Shown: positions 8,931 to 18,264 of the stretch, in pieces | Position numbering within the stretch: the stretch's first letter is position 1 | Layout of the letters: the number at the start of each line of letters is the position of its first letter | DNA from: an uncultured Sphingomonadaceae bacterium | GTDB lineage: Bacteria; Pseudomonadota; Alphaproteobacteria; Sphingomonadales; Sphingomonadaceae | Reading direction: 5' to 3' | Length of the DNA stretch: 64,000 bases | Assembly: GCA_947497315.1 (NCBI GenBank) | Contig: CANMFX010000002.1 | Location: 620,001 to 684,000 of the forward strand | Translations under genes and position numbers: made by a program | Notes under the pieces: model-generated | Seen by the model: the letters and a program-made list of their open reading frames with translations, nothing else | What the model was told of the DNA's origin: nothing | The model's database searches: none

Positions 8931-9515
8931 ATGGCTGATGCTGTGGAAGCCGAAATTGAAAATCCAAAAAACGGTCGCCGGACGGGAAAGACCATCATCC
9001 TGATTGTTGTCCTGCTAACTCTGGGCCTTGGCGGATTGGTTGCGGGTTATTTTGCCGCGAATGTAATAGCTGCTGACCCGGATTACCTGCGAAAGCAGAA
9101 TGAGCCCGAACTCGTTTTACGAGATGGTGGGGCGATGGCGACGGCACTGGCCAGGATCACCGGCGACCAACCAAAATCGAAGTTTCAGGAAAGCGCTTAC
9201 AAGGCGACCTACTATCCGATGAAGGAACCGTTCACGTCCAATCTGAAAAACAGCGCCAGTTTTGCGCAGCTCTCCATTTCGATCGCGACATATTATGATG
9301 AGCAAGTGCTCCATAATATGGAAGAGCATGAAACCGCTATTCGCTCTGCCATATTACTGACGCTCGCTGAGCAGGAAAATGCTGCATTGAATACGCCGCA
9401 GGGCAAACAGATGCTGCAGAAAATACTGACCCGGGCGATCAATAAAGTCCTTAAAGAAAAAACCGGTTTTGCCGGTGCGCACAATGTCTATTTCACCAGC
9501 TTTGTGGTGCAATAA
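8931..9515 (+). CDS. fliL: Flagellar basal body-associated protein FliL
   Basis: 194 residues: a short cytoplasmic tail, one membrane helix (about 22-45, IILIVVLLTLGLGGLVAGYF) and a periplasmic domain with a stomatin-like FliL fold ending VLKEKTGFAGAHNVYFTSFV. FliL surrounds the stator units and supports motor output. A Shine-Dalgarno GGAG lies 7 bases upstream. Its stop overlaps the fliM start by one base. The family is divergent but the architecture, C-terminal FTxFVVQ end and position agree. Confidence 0.9.
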   Translation: MADAVEAEIENPKNGRRTGKTIILIVVLLTLGLGGLVAGYFAANVIAADPDYLRKQNEPELVLRDGGAMATALARITGDQPKSKFQESAYKATYYPMKEPFTSNLKNSASFAQLSISIATYYDEQVLHNMEEHETAIRSAILLTLAEQENAALNTPQGKQMLQKILTRAINKVLKEKTGFAGAHNVYFTSFVVQ

Positions 9516-10402
9516 TGGCCAAAGTTACAAAACATGTTTTCGCCGAAAAATCTGCTCATCTGCAGACTGATACGGCGCCGTTGCAGCGGGTGTCAGATCG
9601 CTATGCTGCGGGTCTGGAAAATGCGATTGGGCAACTGGCCGGTCAAAGCTTTGTAGTCGCGTCTGAAAAAATTCGGTTCATGGATTTTGGCAAGTGGGCC
9701 AATTCGCTGGAGTCTTTTTCCAGCCTGTCGGTCTTTCGTATTTTACCGCTGCGAGGGTCGATAATATTGCGCTTGGACGAGGCCATGATCAACAGCCTGA
9801 TCAACGTCTATTTTGGCGGCGCATTTGGTCCTGCAGTCGTGCGCAATAAAGATGGTTTCCGGGATTCGGAATTGCAGCTGATCGAACGGCTTGGGCAATT
9901 GTTGACGGAGCTGATTTGCGACTATTTTTCTGACTATGGCTCGATGAAGCCTGCATTGCAGCGGCATGAAACGAGCGTGTCTTACATAACTGGCCATGAC
10001 CCGAAAGAGCAGGTGATGAGCCAGTCGTTCCGGATCACAGCGAGTGAAGATATGTCGTGGCCGGTTGAACTGCTTTATTCTGCAGATGCTGCAGAAAGTG
10101 TGATGGAATTTGTGCAAAATAAAAGCGCCGAGACGCCGGTCGCTTCCGACCCGGAATGGCAACAGCAATGGTTCAACAATCTGCAGCAAATCCATTTACC
10201 GCTGCGCACAATATTGGCGCAGCCGACAATGCGTTTGCCGGAGCTTTTTGAAATGAAACCCGGTGATATCATTCCGATCACGCCGGGGGTCAAGCCGCCC
10301 CTTTTCGTCGCCAATCACAAATTTGCCACCGGCACATTGGGGGAGAAAAACGGATGTGCTGCTTTCAAGATTGAACATATGGAACAGGGGGATGTGCGAT
10401 GA
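9515..10402 (+). CDS. fliM: Flagellar motor switch protein FliM (no CheY-binding tail)
   Basis: 295 residues, shorter than the usual 330 or so. The middle domain has RILPLRGSIILRLDEAMI and the FGG loop (NVYFGGAFG) that contacts FliG. The C-terminal SpoA domain (about 225-290) pairs with FliN. The expected N-terminal CheY-P-binding peptide of the type LSQxEIDALL is absent; the protein begins MAKVTKHVFAEKSAHLQTD. The start is fixed by a 1-base overlap with fliL, so the lack is not a start-site error. It may use another input for switching. Confidence 0.92.
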   Translation: MAKVTKHVFAEKSAHLQTDTAPLQRVSDRYAAGLENAIGQLAGQSFVVASEKIRFMDFGKWANSLESFSSLSVFRILPLRGSIILRLDEAMINSLINVYFGGAFGPAVVRNKDGFRDSELQLIERLGQLLTELICDYFSDYGSMKPALQRHETSVSYITGHDPKEQVMSQSFRITASEDMSWPVELLYSADAAESVMEFVQNKSAETPVASDPEWQQQWFNNLQQIHLPLRTILAQPTMRLPELFEMKPGDIIPITPGVKPPLFVANHKFATGTLGEKNGCAAFKIEHMEQGDVR

Positions 10403-10755
10403 GCAATCCAAAAGAAGCGCCGACCGCGAAAGAGATAAAAGACGCCAAAGAGGCAGCGGAAAACGTCGAGGAAAACACTGCAGAAAACAGCAATAATTTT
10501 CGCTTGCTGTCCGATGTTCCTGTGCGGTTGTCGGTTGAAGTCGGTTCGATATCGAAGCGGCTTTTAGAGATCATGGCGTTTCAGGAAGGGGAGGTTGTCG
10601 AGCTCGATCGGCAATCGGATGACCTGCTCGACATAAAGGTCAACGGTACTCTGGTTGCCAAGGGGGAAGTGGTAACAATTGATGGCCGCTATGGCGTGCG
10701 TATCGCGGAACTGGCAAATGATGGCGGCGGTTTTCCCGGTGTGGAAAGGCGCTGA
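10399..10755 (+). CDS. fliN: Flagellar motor switch protein FliN
   Basis: 118 residues. A charged, Lys/Glu-rich N-terminal tail (1-35) precedes the SpoA domain: LLSDVPVRLSVEVGS, then LDIKVNGTLVAKGEVV and DGRYGVRIAEL. These are the standard FliN/YscQ signatures. FliN forms the base of the C ring and the docking site for FliH. It overlaps fliM by 4 bases (ATGA), and fliO begins 2 bases after its stop. Confidence 0.95.
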   Translation: MSNPKEAPTAKEIKDAKEAAENVEENTAENSNNFRLLSDVPVRLSVEVGSISKRLLEIMAFQEGEVVELDRQSDDLLDIKVNGTLVAKGEVVTIDGRYGVRIAELANDGGGFPGVERR

Positions 10756-10757
10756 CG

Positions 10758-11015
10758 ATGGCCGTCTATATTATCAAGTTGCTGGTCCTGTTGCCGATCA
10801 TGGCTGGCCTGATATTCGCGGCTCTTTGGCTCTATCGTAGATATCAACCGGGTCTCATTAACGTGCAGCAAAAGCGCAGCATAAAAATCCTTGAAACGCT
10901 TCCGATAGGGAATTTTGCGAAGCTGGCCGTGGTCGAATTTGACGGGCAGAAAATTCTGTTGTCCGTTACCCGGGGCAGGGTGGAACGCATTGCAGCAAAA
11001 GGCGATACGCTGTGA
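10758..11015 (+). CDS. fliO: Flagellar biosynthesis protein FliO
   Basis: 85 residues: one N-terminal membrane helix (about 4-26) followed by a small cytoplasmic domain with [20 protein letters not shown] and [13 protein letters not shown], the usual FliO pattern. FliO assists assembly of the FliP ring of the export gate. It lies between fliN and fliP, overlapping fliP by 4 bases (GTGA). Confidence 0.9.
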   Translation: MAVYIIKLLVLLPIMAGLIFAALWLYRRYQPGLINVQQKRSIKILETLPIGNFAKLAVVEFDGQKILLSVTRGRVERIAAKGDTL

Positions 11016-11773
11016 TCCGGGCGCTGTTTCTTTGTTTCATTGTTGCAATGTCGAGCATGGTTTTTGCTGAAACCGCTTTTGCGCAGGACGGTGGTTCGGA
11101 GGCTCTGGGCAAGGCGCTTGATGATATCTCCGGTGATGGCCGGCCATTGACCCTGTCCCTGCAAATTTTGTTGCTGATGAGCCTGCTGACGGTGTTGCCG
11201 TCAGTGGTTTTGATGATGAGCAGCTTCACCCGGATCATCATTGTCCTGTCGATCCTGCGGCAGGCCCTTGGGTTGCAGCAGACACCGCCCAATCAGGTGC
11301 TCGTCGGGCTGGCCCTGTTCCTGTCGCTATTCGTGATGCGTCCGGTGATCGATACGATCAGCGTCGATGCCTATTCGCCTTATGGGGAAGGGGAGATACC
11401 GATTGAGGAAGCGATCAGCCGGTCCGGTGATGCCCTGCACGGTTTCATGATCAAACAGACACGGCAGTCGGATCTGAAACTGTTCATGGAACTCGCCGAT
11501 GCGCCGCCGGTTGCCGAGCCGGAGGATATTCCGTTTTCCATCCTGCTACCCGCTTTCGTCACCAGCGAATTGAAGACCGCTTTCCAGATTGGCTTTTTGA
11601 TCTTCCTGCCGTTTCTGATCATTGACCTGGTGGTTGCATCAACCCTGATGGCGCTGGGCATGATGATGCTGTCGCCGACGATCATCTCGATGCCGTTCAA
11701 GCTGCTGCTCTTTGTGCTGGTCGATGGCTGGGCGCTGACCATGGGTACGTTGGCCGGGTCATTTGCGATTTAA
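11012..11773 (+). CDS. fliP: Flagellar export gate protein FliP
   Basis: 253 residues beginning at a GTG that overlaps the fliO stop. A cleavable signal peptide (about 1-25, ending AETAFAQ) is followed by the FliP core: [35 protein letters not shown], and near the C-terminus [11 protein letters not shown]. Four membrane segments are visible. FliP with FliQ and FliR forms the helical export gate in the MS ring. The sequence is highly conserved, so the call is secure. Confidence 0.97.
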   Translation: MIRALFLCFIVAMSSMVFAETAFAQDGGSEALGKALDDISGDGRPLTLSLQILLLMSLLTVLPSVVLMMSSFTRIIIVLSILRQALGLQQTPPNQVLVGLALFLSLFVMRPVIDTISVDAYSPYGEGEIPIEEAISRSGDALHGFMIKQTRQSDLKLFMELADAPPVAEPEDIPFSILLPAFVTSELKTAFQIGFLIFLPFLIIDLVVASTLMALGMMMLSPTIISMPFKLLLFVLVDGWALTMGTLAGSFAI

Positions 11774-11787
11774 CGGAGGCAGGGAAT

Positions 11788-12063
11788 ATGACAGACAGCA
11801 GTGATTTCTTCATCGGCATGGCGCAGCAAACGCTCTGGATAACTGCGCTTGCCGCAGCACCGATATTGGTGCCTGCGTTGCTCGGCGGCTTGCTGCTCGG
11901 CATGATCCAGGCAGCGACATCGATCAACGAAGCGACATTGAGTTTTGTTCCCAAGCTGTTGGTCGTGGCGATCATGCTGAGCATTTTCGGCGGTTCAATA
12001 ATGTATCTCATCGTCGATTTTACCCGGGATGTTTATGACCGGATACCGGCTTTGCTGGTGTGA
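11788..12063 (+). CDS. fliQ: Flagellar export gate protein FliQ
   Basis: 91 residues with two membrane helices and the FliQ signature GMIQAATSINEATLSFVPK near residues 45-65. It packs around the FliP-FliR pore. A GGAGG at about 11775 lies upstream of the ATG. It is followed by fliR after 9 bases. Confidence 0.96.
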   Translation: MTDSSDFFIGMAQQTLWITALAAAPILVPALLGGLLLGMIQAATSINEATLSFVPKLLVVAIMLSIFGGSIMYLIVDFTRDVYDRIPALLV

Positions 12064-12072
12064 TTACCGACA

Positions 12073-12855
12073 ATGATTGCGCCCGGATTTTCTGGACTGG
12101 AGGAACAGCTGTGGTTGTGGCTCTTCGCCATGATCAGGCCCGGTGCCGCCTTTTTTGCAGCGCCCGTCACCGGCGCAAGAGTGGTGCCGGTCCAGTTGCG
12201 GCTGATCGTCTCACTGGCGGTAGGCATCGCGGCGATTGGCGGGTCCGGTATCGCATTGCCCAACGACGGCCTAATCAGCATTTCCGGTTTCGCCCTGATC
12301 GCTGGCGAGGTGATCATTGGTCTTGCCATCGGCTTCACGATCCAGATCGGATATGCCGCAGCTTTTGTGGCTGGCGAGACGATCAGCAACGCCATGGGCC
12401 TCGGCTTCGCATCCATGGCTGATCCGCAAACCGGGCAATCCACGCCGGTTATCGGGCAGTTTCTTTCGATCATCGCGACGCTTATCTTTCTGGCCATGGA
12501 CGGCCATCTCATCCTGGCCTCGATCATCGTGCGCAGCTATGAATTCTTGCCGCCCGGAAGCGCCTTGCTATCAGCGGATGCTGCTTTCCGGCTTGCCCAT
12601 TTTGGCGGCTCGCTGTTCGTCGCGGGATTGGCGGTCGCGTTACCGGTTGGTTCCGCCCTGCTGCTGGTGCAGATCATCATGGGCCTGTTGGCAAAGTCAG
12701 CGCCGTCGATGAACCTGTTCGCGGTCGGCTTGCCGGCAACACTGATATTGGGACTGGTGATGCTGGCGATGGCGGCTCCGCTGATGATCGATGGAATCAC
12801 ACAATCATTAACCCAGTCGCTGGGCTATAGCGAGACTGTGGCAAAGGGCAGCTGA
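12073..12855 (+). CDS. fliR: Flagellar export gate protein FliR
   Basis: 260 residues, six or more membrane segments, with typical FliR features: FAMIRPGAAFFAAPV near the N-terminus, GFTIQIGYAAAFVAGE and QTGQSTPVIGQF in the middle. It completes the FliPQR pore. Its TGA overlaps the flhB ATG by one base (TGATG), suggesting coupled translation of FliR and FlhB, which form a complex. Confidence 0.96.
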   Translation: MIAPGFSGLEEQLWLWLFAMIRPGAAFFAAPVTGARVVPVQLRLIVSLAVGIAAIGGSGIALPNDGLISISGFALIAGEVIIGLAIGFTIQIGYAAAFVAGETISNAMGLGFASMADPQTGQSTPVIGQFLSIIATLIFLAMDGHLILASIIVRSYEFLPPGSALLSADAAFRLAHFGGSLFVAGLAVALPVGSALLLVQIIMGLLAKSAPSMNLFAVGLPATLILGLVMLAMAAPLMIDGITQSLTQSLGYSETVAKGS

Positions 12856-13997
12856 TGTCGGATGGACCACCAGGTGGCGGAGAGAAAACCGAAGCGCCAA
12901 CTCCAAAGCGGTTGCGGGACAGCACCAAAAAGGGCGATGTTCTGCAATCCAAGGAATTGGGCGGGGCAATGGTCGTGGTGGCCGGTGCAACAGGGTTTGT
13001 CATGCTCGGCGGTTTTCTGCTCGACGCACTCACTCAGATGGTAACCAGCGGCCTGACCATAGAACCCGGCGATATCGAGTATTTCAATCCCGGCGAGCGA
13101 ACCTATCGTCATCTCGGCAAGATTATTCTGCCATTTTTTGGCCTGTTCGGCATGACCATGGCGGCGGCAATAGCAACACCATTGGTGCTCGGATCGATGG
13201 GTTTTCGCTGGACCGCGATGAAACCGAAAGGAGAAAAGCTCAATCCGCTTAACGGCCTGAAACGCATGTTTGGAACACGCGGCTTGATCGAGCTGGTCAA
13301 GGCGCTCGCAAAAGTGATCCTGCTCGGCCTTATCGGGTTGTGTCTGGTCTATGCAAACCTGCCGAACATGTTCGCACTGGGGGGTCAGGACATGCGTTCT
13401 GCCATCGGTGAATTTGGTGATCTTTTCATAATGATCCTCTTGGTCATGGCGGCAGGTTTTTTGATGATTGCCGGCATTGATGTTCCCGCACAAATGTTTC
13501 AACGCAGCAAGCGCCTGCGCATGACCAGACAAGAAGTCAAAGACGAACAAAAGGACATTGAAGGACCACCGGAACTGAAAGCAGCCCTGCGCAAAAAACA
13601 ACAGGAGACGCTTTCCCGTTCGGCGCGCAAGGCGGTCGAGGAGGCTACCGTGGTGCTCAACAACCCGACGCATTTTTCGGTGGTGTTGCGCTATCGTCCC
13701 GGAATGGATGCGGTCCCCGTCGTACTGGCACGGGGCAGGGGGGCGACCGCCTTGGCGATACGCGAACTGGCCGAAGAAAAAGCGGTACCGATGCTGCGAT
13801 ATCCTATGCTTACGCGGGCGATATATTTCACCACACCGGTAGGCGGTGTTATCGATGAGCGACTCTATGTGGCGGTGGCGACCGTATTGGCTTTTCTATT
13901 CCGCCTTGATGCAAAAATTGCTGAGGGCCTGGAACGGCCACATATTGATCTGCCGGAAGAACTGCGTTTTGATAGCGACGGAAATTGTGAGAGCTAG
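12855..13997 (+). CDS. flhB: Flagellar export specificity switch protein FlhB
   Basis: 380 residues. The N-terminus carries the family start GEKTEAPTPKRLRDS, then four membrane helices (to about residue 210). The cytoplasmic autoprotease domain follows, with the cleavage site NPTH at residues 270-273. Self-cleavage between Asn and Pro allows FlhB to switch export from rod/hook to filament substrates, together with FliK. It closes the tightly packed run; fliD begins 36 bases later. Confidence 0.97.
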   Translation: MSDGPPGGGEKTEAPTPKRLRDSTKKGDVLQSKELGGAMVVVAGATGFVMLGGFLLDALTQMVTSGLTIEPGDIEYFNPGERTYRHLGKIILPFFGLFGMTMAAAIATPLVLGSMGFRWTAMKPKGEKLNPLNGLKRMFGTRGLIELVKALAKVILLGLIGLCLVYANLPNMFALGGQDMRSAIGEFGDLFIMILLVMAAGFLMIAGIDVPAQMFQRSKRLRMTRQEVKDEQKDIEGPPELKAALRKKQQETLSRSARKAVEEATVVLNNPTHFSVVLRYRPGMDAVPVVLARGRGATALAIRELAEEKAVPMLRYPMLTRAIYFTTPVGGVIDERLYVAVATVLAFLFRLDAKIAEGLERPHIDLPEELRFDSDGNCES

Positions 13998-14033
13998 TCT
14001 AAAGCTTTCATAATTTTCGTCGTTTTTGAACCC

Positions 14034-15407
14034 ATGTTTAGTTCAATATCCAATCTCATCAGCTCTGGCACAGGCGTGAATAGTGGACAGCTTATTACTG
14101 ATCTTCTGGCGGCGTCCCGCGGTCCCAAAGAAGCGATTTTACAAAGCCGGGAGCAGGCAAATAACCTGAAGATTTCCGCCTTGGCATCGGCCTCTTCATC
14201 GCTTGATACTTTCGCGGTGGCCTTGGCCGATTTGCTGGATGGCCGCGCCTTTGCCGGTGATCTGGTTTCCAGTCAGCCTTCGCTGGCCAGCGTTAGTTTT
14301 ATTGATGATGCGCGTCCGCAAGGGCTTCCGGCGACACTCGAAGTCAACCAGCTGGCGTCGCCGCGCCGGTTGGTATCGGATGTCGTGGTGGATGGTGATA
14401 TCATTGTTGGCGCGGGCGTTATGACGATCGTCAGCAGCAGTGGCAGTTTCGATATCACTCTATTGGACGGCGCAGCCAGCATCACGGATCTTGCAAACGC
14501 GATCAATGAAGTAGGAGCCGGTGTTTCGGCTTCAATTATCACAGATAACGATGGTGCACGCCTCATTCTGGAAGGACAGGAAGGCGAAGATCAGACATTC
14601 ACCGTGAGCGGTGATTTTGCAGACTATAACTATCCGCCAGTTGTTACCGGAATGACTTTGGTGAGCGAAGCGGCGGACGCACTCATAGTGGTGGATGGCG
14701 TGGATTTGGCCTATGGTAGTAACGTCATAGAAAATGCAATCCCGGGTGTGTCGGTTACGCTGAATGCTGCCTCGCCGGGCACGCAAATCCTTATCAGCGG
14801 GGATCAGCCTACGGCCACCATTTCCGATCTCGTGACGGATTTTGTTGATGCCTATAATCAGTTGCGCAACGCACTGAACGCAGCAACCGCCGCTGGCACG
14901 GACAGTGGGACTGCCGGACCGCTGGCCGGTGACCCGGGGATCAGGGAGATGATCCGGTCGTTGGGACAGATCGGGGCTGCAACTCTGGTCGATAGCGGTC
15001 CGTATCGCGCGTTGTCCGACATTGGTGTGAGAACCGACCGTGACGGAACGCTTTCGATTGACAAGGAACGGCTTGAAGTGGTGCTGAGCAGCGATGCTGA
15101 TGCAGTATCCAATATGCTCGATCCATTGGTGGTCGATGACAATAATCCGGGCATAGCCGGCGTCCTTCAGGCGATCCGGGATCGCTTGCAAGGCGATAAT
15201 GGTGCGTTGGAAAGTTCGCAAAAACGCCTGGACCAGATCAAGGAGAATTTAGCCACTGCTTGGGGAAAACTCGACCAGGACAGTGATCGCTATGGAGCCC
15301 AGTTGCAGCAAAGTTTTGCGAATATGGATCGTCAGCTGGCCGTGCTTCAAGCGACTCAAAGCTATCTGACGCAGCAGATAGCGATCTGGAACAACAATAG
15401 TGACTAA
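14034..15407 (+). CDS. fliD: Flagellar filament cap protein FliD
   Basis: 457 residues. The N-terminal export/capping region (ISNLISSGTGVNSGQLITDL) and the C-terminal coiled coil (LDQDSDRYGAQLQQSFANMD, then AVLQATQSYLTQQI) match FliD. The middle has the FliD repeats IDGAASITDLANAINEVGAGVSA-like pattern, though short. The cap sits at the filament tip and folds flagellin. fliS follows after 20 bases. The ATG lacks an obvious Shine-Dalgarno sequence. Confidence 0.93.
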   Translation: MFSSISNLISSGTGVNSGQLITDLLAASRGPKEAILQSREQANNLKISALASASSSLDTFAVALADLLDGRAFAGDLVSSQPSLASVSFIDDARPQGLPATLEVNQLASPRRLVSDVVVDGDIIVGAGVMTIVSSSGSFDITLLDGAASITDLANAINEVGAGVSASIITDNDGARLILEGQEGEDQTFTVSGDFADYNYPPVVTGMTLVSEAADALIVVDGVDLAYGSNVIENAIPGVSVTLNAASPGTQILISGDQPTATISDLVTDFVDAYNQLRNALNAATAAGTDSGTAGPLAGDPGIREMIRSLGQIGAATLVDSGPYRALSDIGVRTDRDGTLSIDKERLEVVLSSDADAVSNMLDPLVVDDNNPGIAGVLQAIRDRLQGDNGALESSQKRLDQIKENLATAWGKLDQDSDRYGAQLQQSFANMDRQLAVLQATQSYLTQQIAIWNNNSD

Positions 15408-15427
15408 GCGCCTCGCGCGGGAGAGAA

Positions 15428-15811
15428 ATGATGCACGATATGAGCATTGCGCATTCCGGCTACGCAGCCGCCGGAAAAGAAGCACGGGTGTTGAATGCCA
15501 ACGCCCATGAGCTGGTAAACATATTATTTGAAGAGCTACTCAATCTGCTCGACGAAATTCACCTGATTTATCGACGTGGTCAATCCCGGGAAATTGTTGA
15601 TCAACAGGTTATGGCGCTGACGATTGTGGATTCCCTGATGGCCAGCCTGGATATGGAAAAAGGGGGCAATTTGGCCAAAAACCTGCATCTACTTTATGGC
15701 CAGGTTCGCCAGTTAATTGCATCTAGGGAACCGAAAAATTTCATCAGAAATAATCGTGCAGCCCATCGGATCATGTTTGAAATCTTTTCAGCCTGGTCGG
15801 AAATCGGATAG
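15428..15811 (+). CDS. fliS: Flagellin export chaperone FliS
   Basis: 127 residues, all-helical. NAHELVNILFEELLNLLDE and SLDMEKGGNLAKNLHLLYG correspond to the helices that clamp the C-terminus of flagellin in the FliS family. It keeps flagellin unfolded for export in the cytoplasm. GGGAGAG lies just upstream of the ATG. Its stop directly abuts the stop of the convergent DUF4126 gene with no bases between. Confidence 0.9.
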   Translation: MMHDMSIAHSGYAAAGKEARVLNANAHELVNILFEELLNLLDEIHLIYRRGQSREIVDQQVMALTIVDSLMASLDMEKGGNLAKNLHLLYGQVRQLIASREPKNFIRNNRAAHRIMFEIFSAWSEIG

Positions 15812-16399
15812 CTAGTTGCCGCTGGAGACGATTTTTCGCCACAGCCGATAGCCTTTGTAAACCAGAAAAAGACAGAGGATCAGCAATACAGATGCGATGA
15901 TTAGTGCCGCCACCGGATTGGCAAAAGCCAGGAACAATAGTCCGCCCGTCGCGACATCTTCGCCTGTGGATACCACAGCATTGCTGACTGGTTCCGGACT
16001 GGTGTTGACGATGGCGCGTGCGCCTGCCTTCGCGCCGTGGCTCATCAATGCCGCGCCACCGCCGAGTAGAAAGATGACAACTTGCCAAGCGGGATCACCG
16101 GAATCAACCACCGCCAAAGCGAGAAGCGCACCGCCGAGCGGGCGGATCACAGTATGAATCGTGTCCCAAATGCTATCCAGCCATAATATTTTATCGGCAA
16201 AAAATTCGGCGACTGCGCCCAAAGCACTGATGCCCAGCACCCAGGGATTGGCAAGCGCATCCAGCATTTGCAGATTTTCCGGTAGACTGATCCACTGCAA
16301 CCGCATGGCAAGACCCGTTACGAAAACAGTAAGATAGAGCCGCCAGCCCGACAAAAGGCTGACGCTGCCAGCCAGTCCCAAGATTTCAACAATGCCCAT
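15812..16399 (-). CDS. DUF4126 family membrane protein
   Basis: 195 residues with four or five membrane helices. The sequence SGWRLYLTVFVTGLAMRL near the N-terminus and FADKILWLDSIWDTIHTVIRPLGG in the middle (positions about 70-95) mark the DUF4126 family. NTSPEPVSNAVVSTGED follows at about 130, also shared within the family. Function is unknown. The gene is convergent with fliS and divergent from the Nudix gene. Nothing ties it to motility. Confidence 0.85.
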   Translation of the reverse strand: MGIVEILGLAGSVSLLSGWRLYLTVFVTGLAMRLQWISLPENLQMLDALANPWVLGISALGAVAEFFADKILWLDSIWDTIHTVIRPLGGALLALAVVDSGDPAWQVVIFLLGGGAALMSHGAKAGARAIVNTSPEPVSNAVVSTGEDVATGGLLFLAFANPVAALIIASVLLILCLFLVYKGYRLWRKIVSSGN

Positions 16400-16504
16400 C
16401 CCCGGTAATTGCCACGAACATAGTGGCTTGGCAAATCGCTATGGCAACAGCCAAGTTTTATGCTGCGCCTTTACATTGCCGGATCATGCTGGTCATATGA
16501 CACG

Positions 16505-17320
16505 ATGACAGATCAAAATAAGCCGAACACTATTGATGCCCTGACCGGGAAACCAATGCCAAAACCCATTCCCGCCTCAACACTGGTTATTTTTCGGGAT
16601 CAGCCGGGTAACACGGCACCGGACCTGTTGATGGTGGAACGTTCTGCAAAAATGGCATTTGCTGCTGGTGCGGCGGTTTTTCCAGGAGGAAGAGTGGATG
16701 ATGCCGACCATGATTTTGCCAGAGCTCTTGGCCATGATGACGTCGATGAATATGGCGCGCGTATTGCGGCAATTCGAGAATCCATTGAAGAAACCGGCAT
16801 CGCCGTTGCGGTTGACGGTGACCTTGCGGCAAAGCGGGTGACGGAGGCGCGTGCAGCCCTGCATGATGGCACGGTTTTGTCTGAAATATGTGGCCAGTTT
16901 GACTGGCAGTTAAGTCTGGACAAGTTGGTACCATTTACCCGCTGGTGTCCGCCTTTTGCCGAAAAACGTGTTTTCGATACACGCTTCTACATGATATCGC
17001 ACGACGATCATGCCGCAGAAGCGACAGTCGATGAAACAGAAAATTATAATCTGTTCTGGAGCAGTGCACAGGGCGTGCTGGACAAAGCGGATGCCGGAGA
17101 GGTCAAAATCATCTTTCCGACCAAGCGCAATCTGGAACGACTGGCGCAATTTGATTCCTTCGCGGAGGCCGCAGAACACAGCCTCAGCCATCCGGTAACG
17201 ATGGTGTCGCCGACGATCGAAAAGCGCGACGATGGCGTGCATTTATGCATACCGGAGGGGATTGGATATCCCGTCACGTCCGAACCGATGGATGCCGTAC
17301 AGCGCGGTTTTAACAAATAG
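16505..17320 (+). CDS. Nudix hydrolase (NUDT7/NUDT19-like)
   Basis: 271 residues from the ATG at 16505; an upstream in-frame ATG at 16460 would add 15 residues without a clear ribosome site. The Nudix box is split as in coenzyme-A-type Nudix enzymes: FPGGRVD (about 60-66), an insertion, then AAIRESIEETGIAVA with the metal-binding REx2EE core. LVPFTRWCPPFAEKRVFDTR follows, a feature of the NUDT19 group. A diphosphatase acting on CoA derivatives is the likeliest activity, but the substrate cannot be read from sequence. Confidence 0.8.
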   Translation: MTDQNKPNTIDALTGKPMPKPIPASTLVIFRDQPGNTAPDLLMVERSAKMAFAAGAAVFPGGRVDDADHDFARALGHDDVDEYGARIAAIRESIEETGIAVAVDGDLAAKRVTEARAALHDGTVLSEICGQFDWQLSLDKLVPFTRWCPPFAEKRVFDTRFYMISHDDHAAEATVDETENYNLFWSSAQGVLDKADAGEVKIIFPTKRNLERLAQFDSFAEAAEHSLSHPVTMVSPTIEKRDDGVHLCIPEGIGYPVTSEPMDAVQRGFNK

Positions 17321-17332
17321 AAAAACAAGGAT

Positions 17333-17409
17333 TGGCGCGCCCGACAGGAGTCGAACCTGTGGCCTCAAGATTAGAAGTCTCGCGCTCTATCCAGCTGAGC
17401 TACGGGCGC
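17333..17409 (-). tRNA. tRNA-Arg (anticodon UCU)
   Basis: A 77-base cloverleaf on the minus strand. Acceptor arm GCGCCCG pairs with CGGGCGC, the discriminator is G and CCA is encoded. The D arm is TAGCTCAGCTGGATAGAGC. The anticodon loop is CTTCTAA with anticodon TCT, and the T arm is ACAGG-TTCGACT-CCTGT. It reads AGA codons. No integrase or attachment repeat is seen beside it. Confidence 0.97.
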
Positions 17410-17685
17410 GCACCTTAGAAATCCCTGTTTCCGAAGAAAAGCTGCTTATTCGCAGTTTTCTGCGGCTCAGCGCGTAAACAGGATCGGGTTGAATGTCAAC
17501 CACCGGATCACCTTGTCGCGATGGCCGAAGTGACTGCAAAACGTGATTTGCCAGCGACAAGACGTACCACTGAACTAACAGTATTTCATTGCTGACATAA
17601 AAGGCCAATACTTATACATTCGTTGACAAATATTATCTTCTGCCCCTTTATTACGCCATCTGACCGGATTCGATTAGGGGCTGGA

Positions 17686-18264
17686 TTGACATCAAGTAAG
17701 GACAATGAATCCCAGAAATCTGCAGGCATTACGTCCGCTGCAGATGATCTTGACGGACAAGCGCTGCATGACAGTCTTGAAGAGCTTTTTTCACAGTTTC
17801 GTGTTCCGCTGGAAAGATATTTCCGGAAAAGAGTCTACAATCAGAATGAAGTGGAAGATCTTGTACAAGACGTCTTTTACCGTCTGACGTCGCGGGCAGA
17901 TCCAACCAGACTGGAGCGGCCAGAAGCCTTTATATTCCAGATCGCAGCCAACTTGTTACGTGACAAGGCGCGGCGCGAGGCAACCAAAAGATCATTTACC
18001 AAGCATTTATCCGACCAAAATGAAAATGCTTTTGAGGAACTTTCTCCCGAGCGCGTCTTGTTAGGTAAAGAGAAAGTAGTAGCGCTGAAAAACGCATTGA
18101 ACGAATTGCCGGAACGCACACGGAACGTTTTCCTGTTGCACAGGTTTGAAGAGTTTAAATATCGCGAGATCGCGCAGCAATTAGGTATATCGATGAGTTC
18201 AGTTGAAAAGCACATGATGGATGCCATCAAGCATCTTGCACATCGTTTGGGGCCACCGGAATGA
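17686..18264 (+). CDS. FecI-like ECF sigma factor
   Basis: About 192 residues. No in-frame ATG exists upstream; TTG at 17686 is preferred because AGGGG lies 7 bases before it, but the frame is open to another TTG at 17623. Sigma region 2 is visible (YFRKRVYNQNEVEDLVQDVF; RPEAFIFQIAANLLRDKARR) and region 4 (LNELPERTRNVFLLHRFEEF, then YREIAQQLGISMSSVEKHM). It lacks other domains, so it fits the iron-starvation FecI group. The anti-sigma gene overlaps it by 4 bases and its likely target receptor follows. Confidence 0.88.
   Translation: MTSSKDNESQKSAGITSAADDLDGQALHDSLEELFSQFRVPLERYFRKRVYNQNEVEDLVQDVFYRLTSRADPTRLERPEAFIFQIAANLLRDKARREATKRSFTKHLSDQNENAFEELSPERVLLGKEKVVALKNALNELPERTRNVFLLHRFEEFKYREIAQQLGISMSSVEKHMMDAIKHLAHRLGPPE

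Noticed and set aside
17232-17477. Open frame giving DRSRTCGLKIRSLALYPAEL
   Set aside because: This is the well-known false protein produced by translating the antisense of a tRNA gene; tRNA-Arg occupies the region.
17333-17685. Genomic island at tRNA-Arg
   Set aside because: No integrase, repeat of the tRNA 3' end or change in composition was seen.
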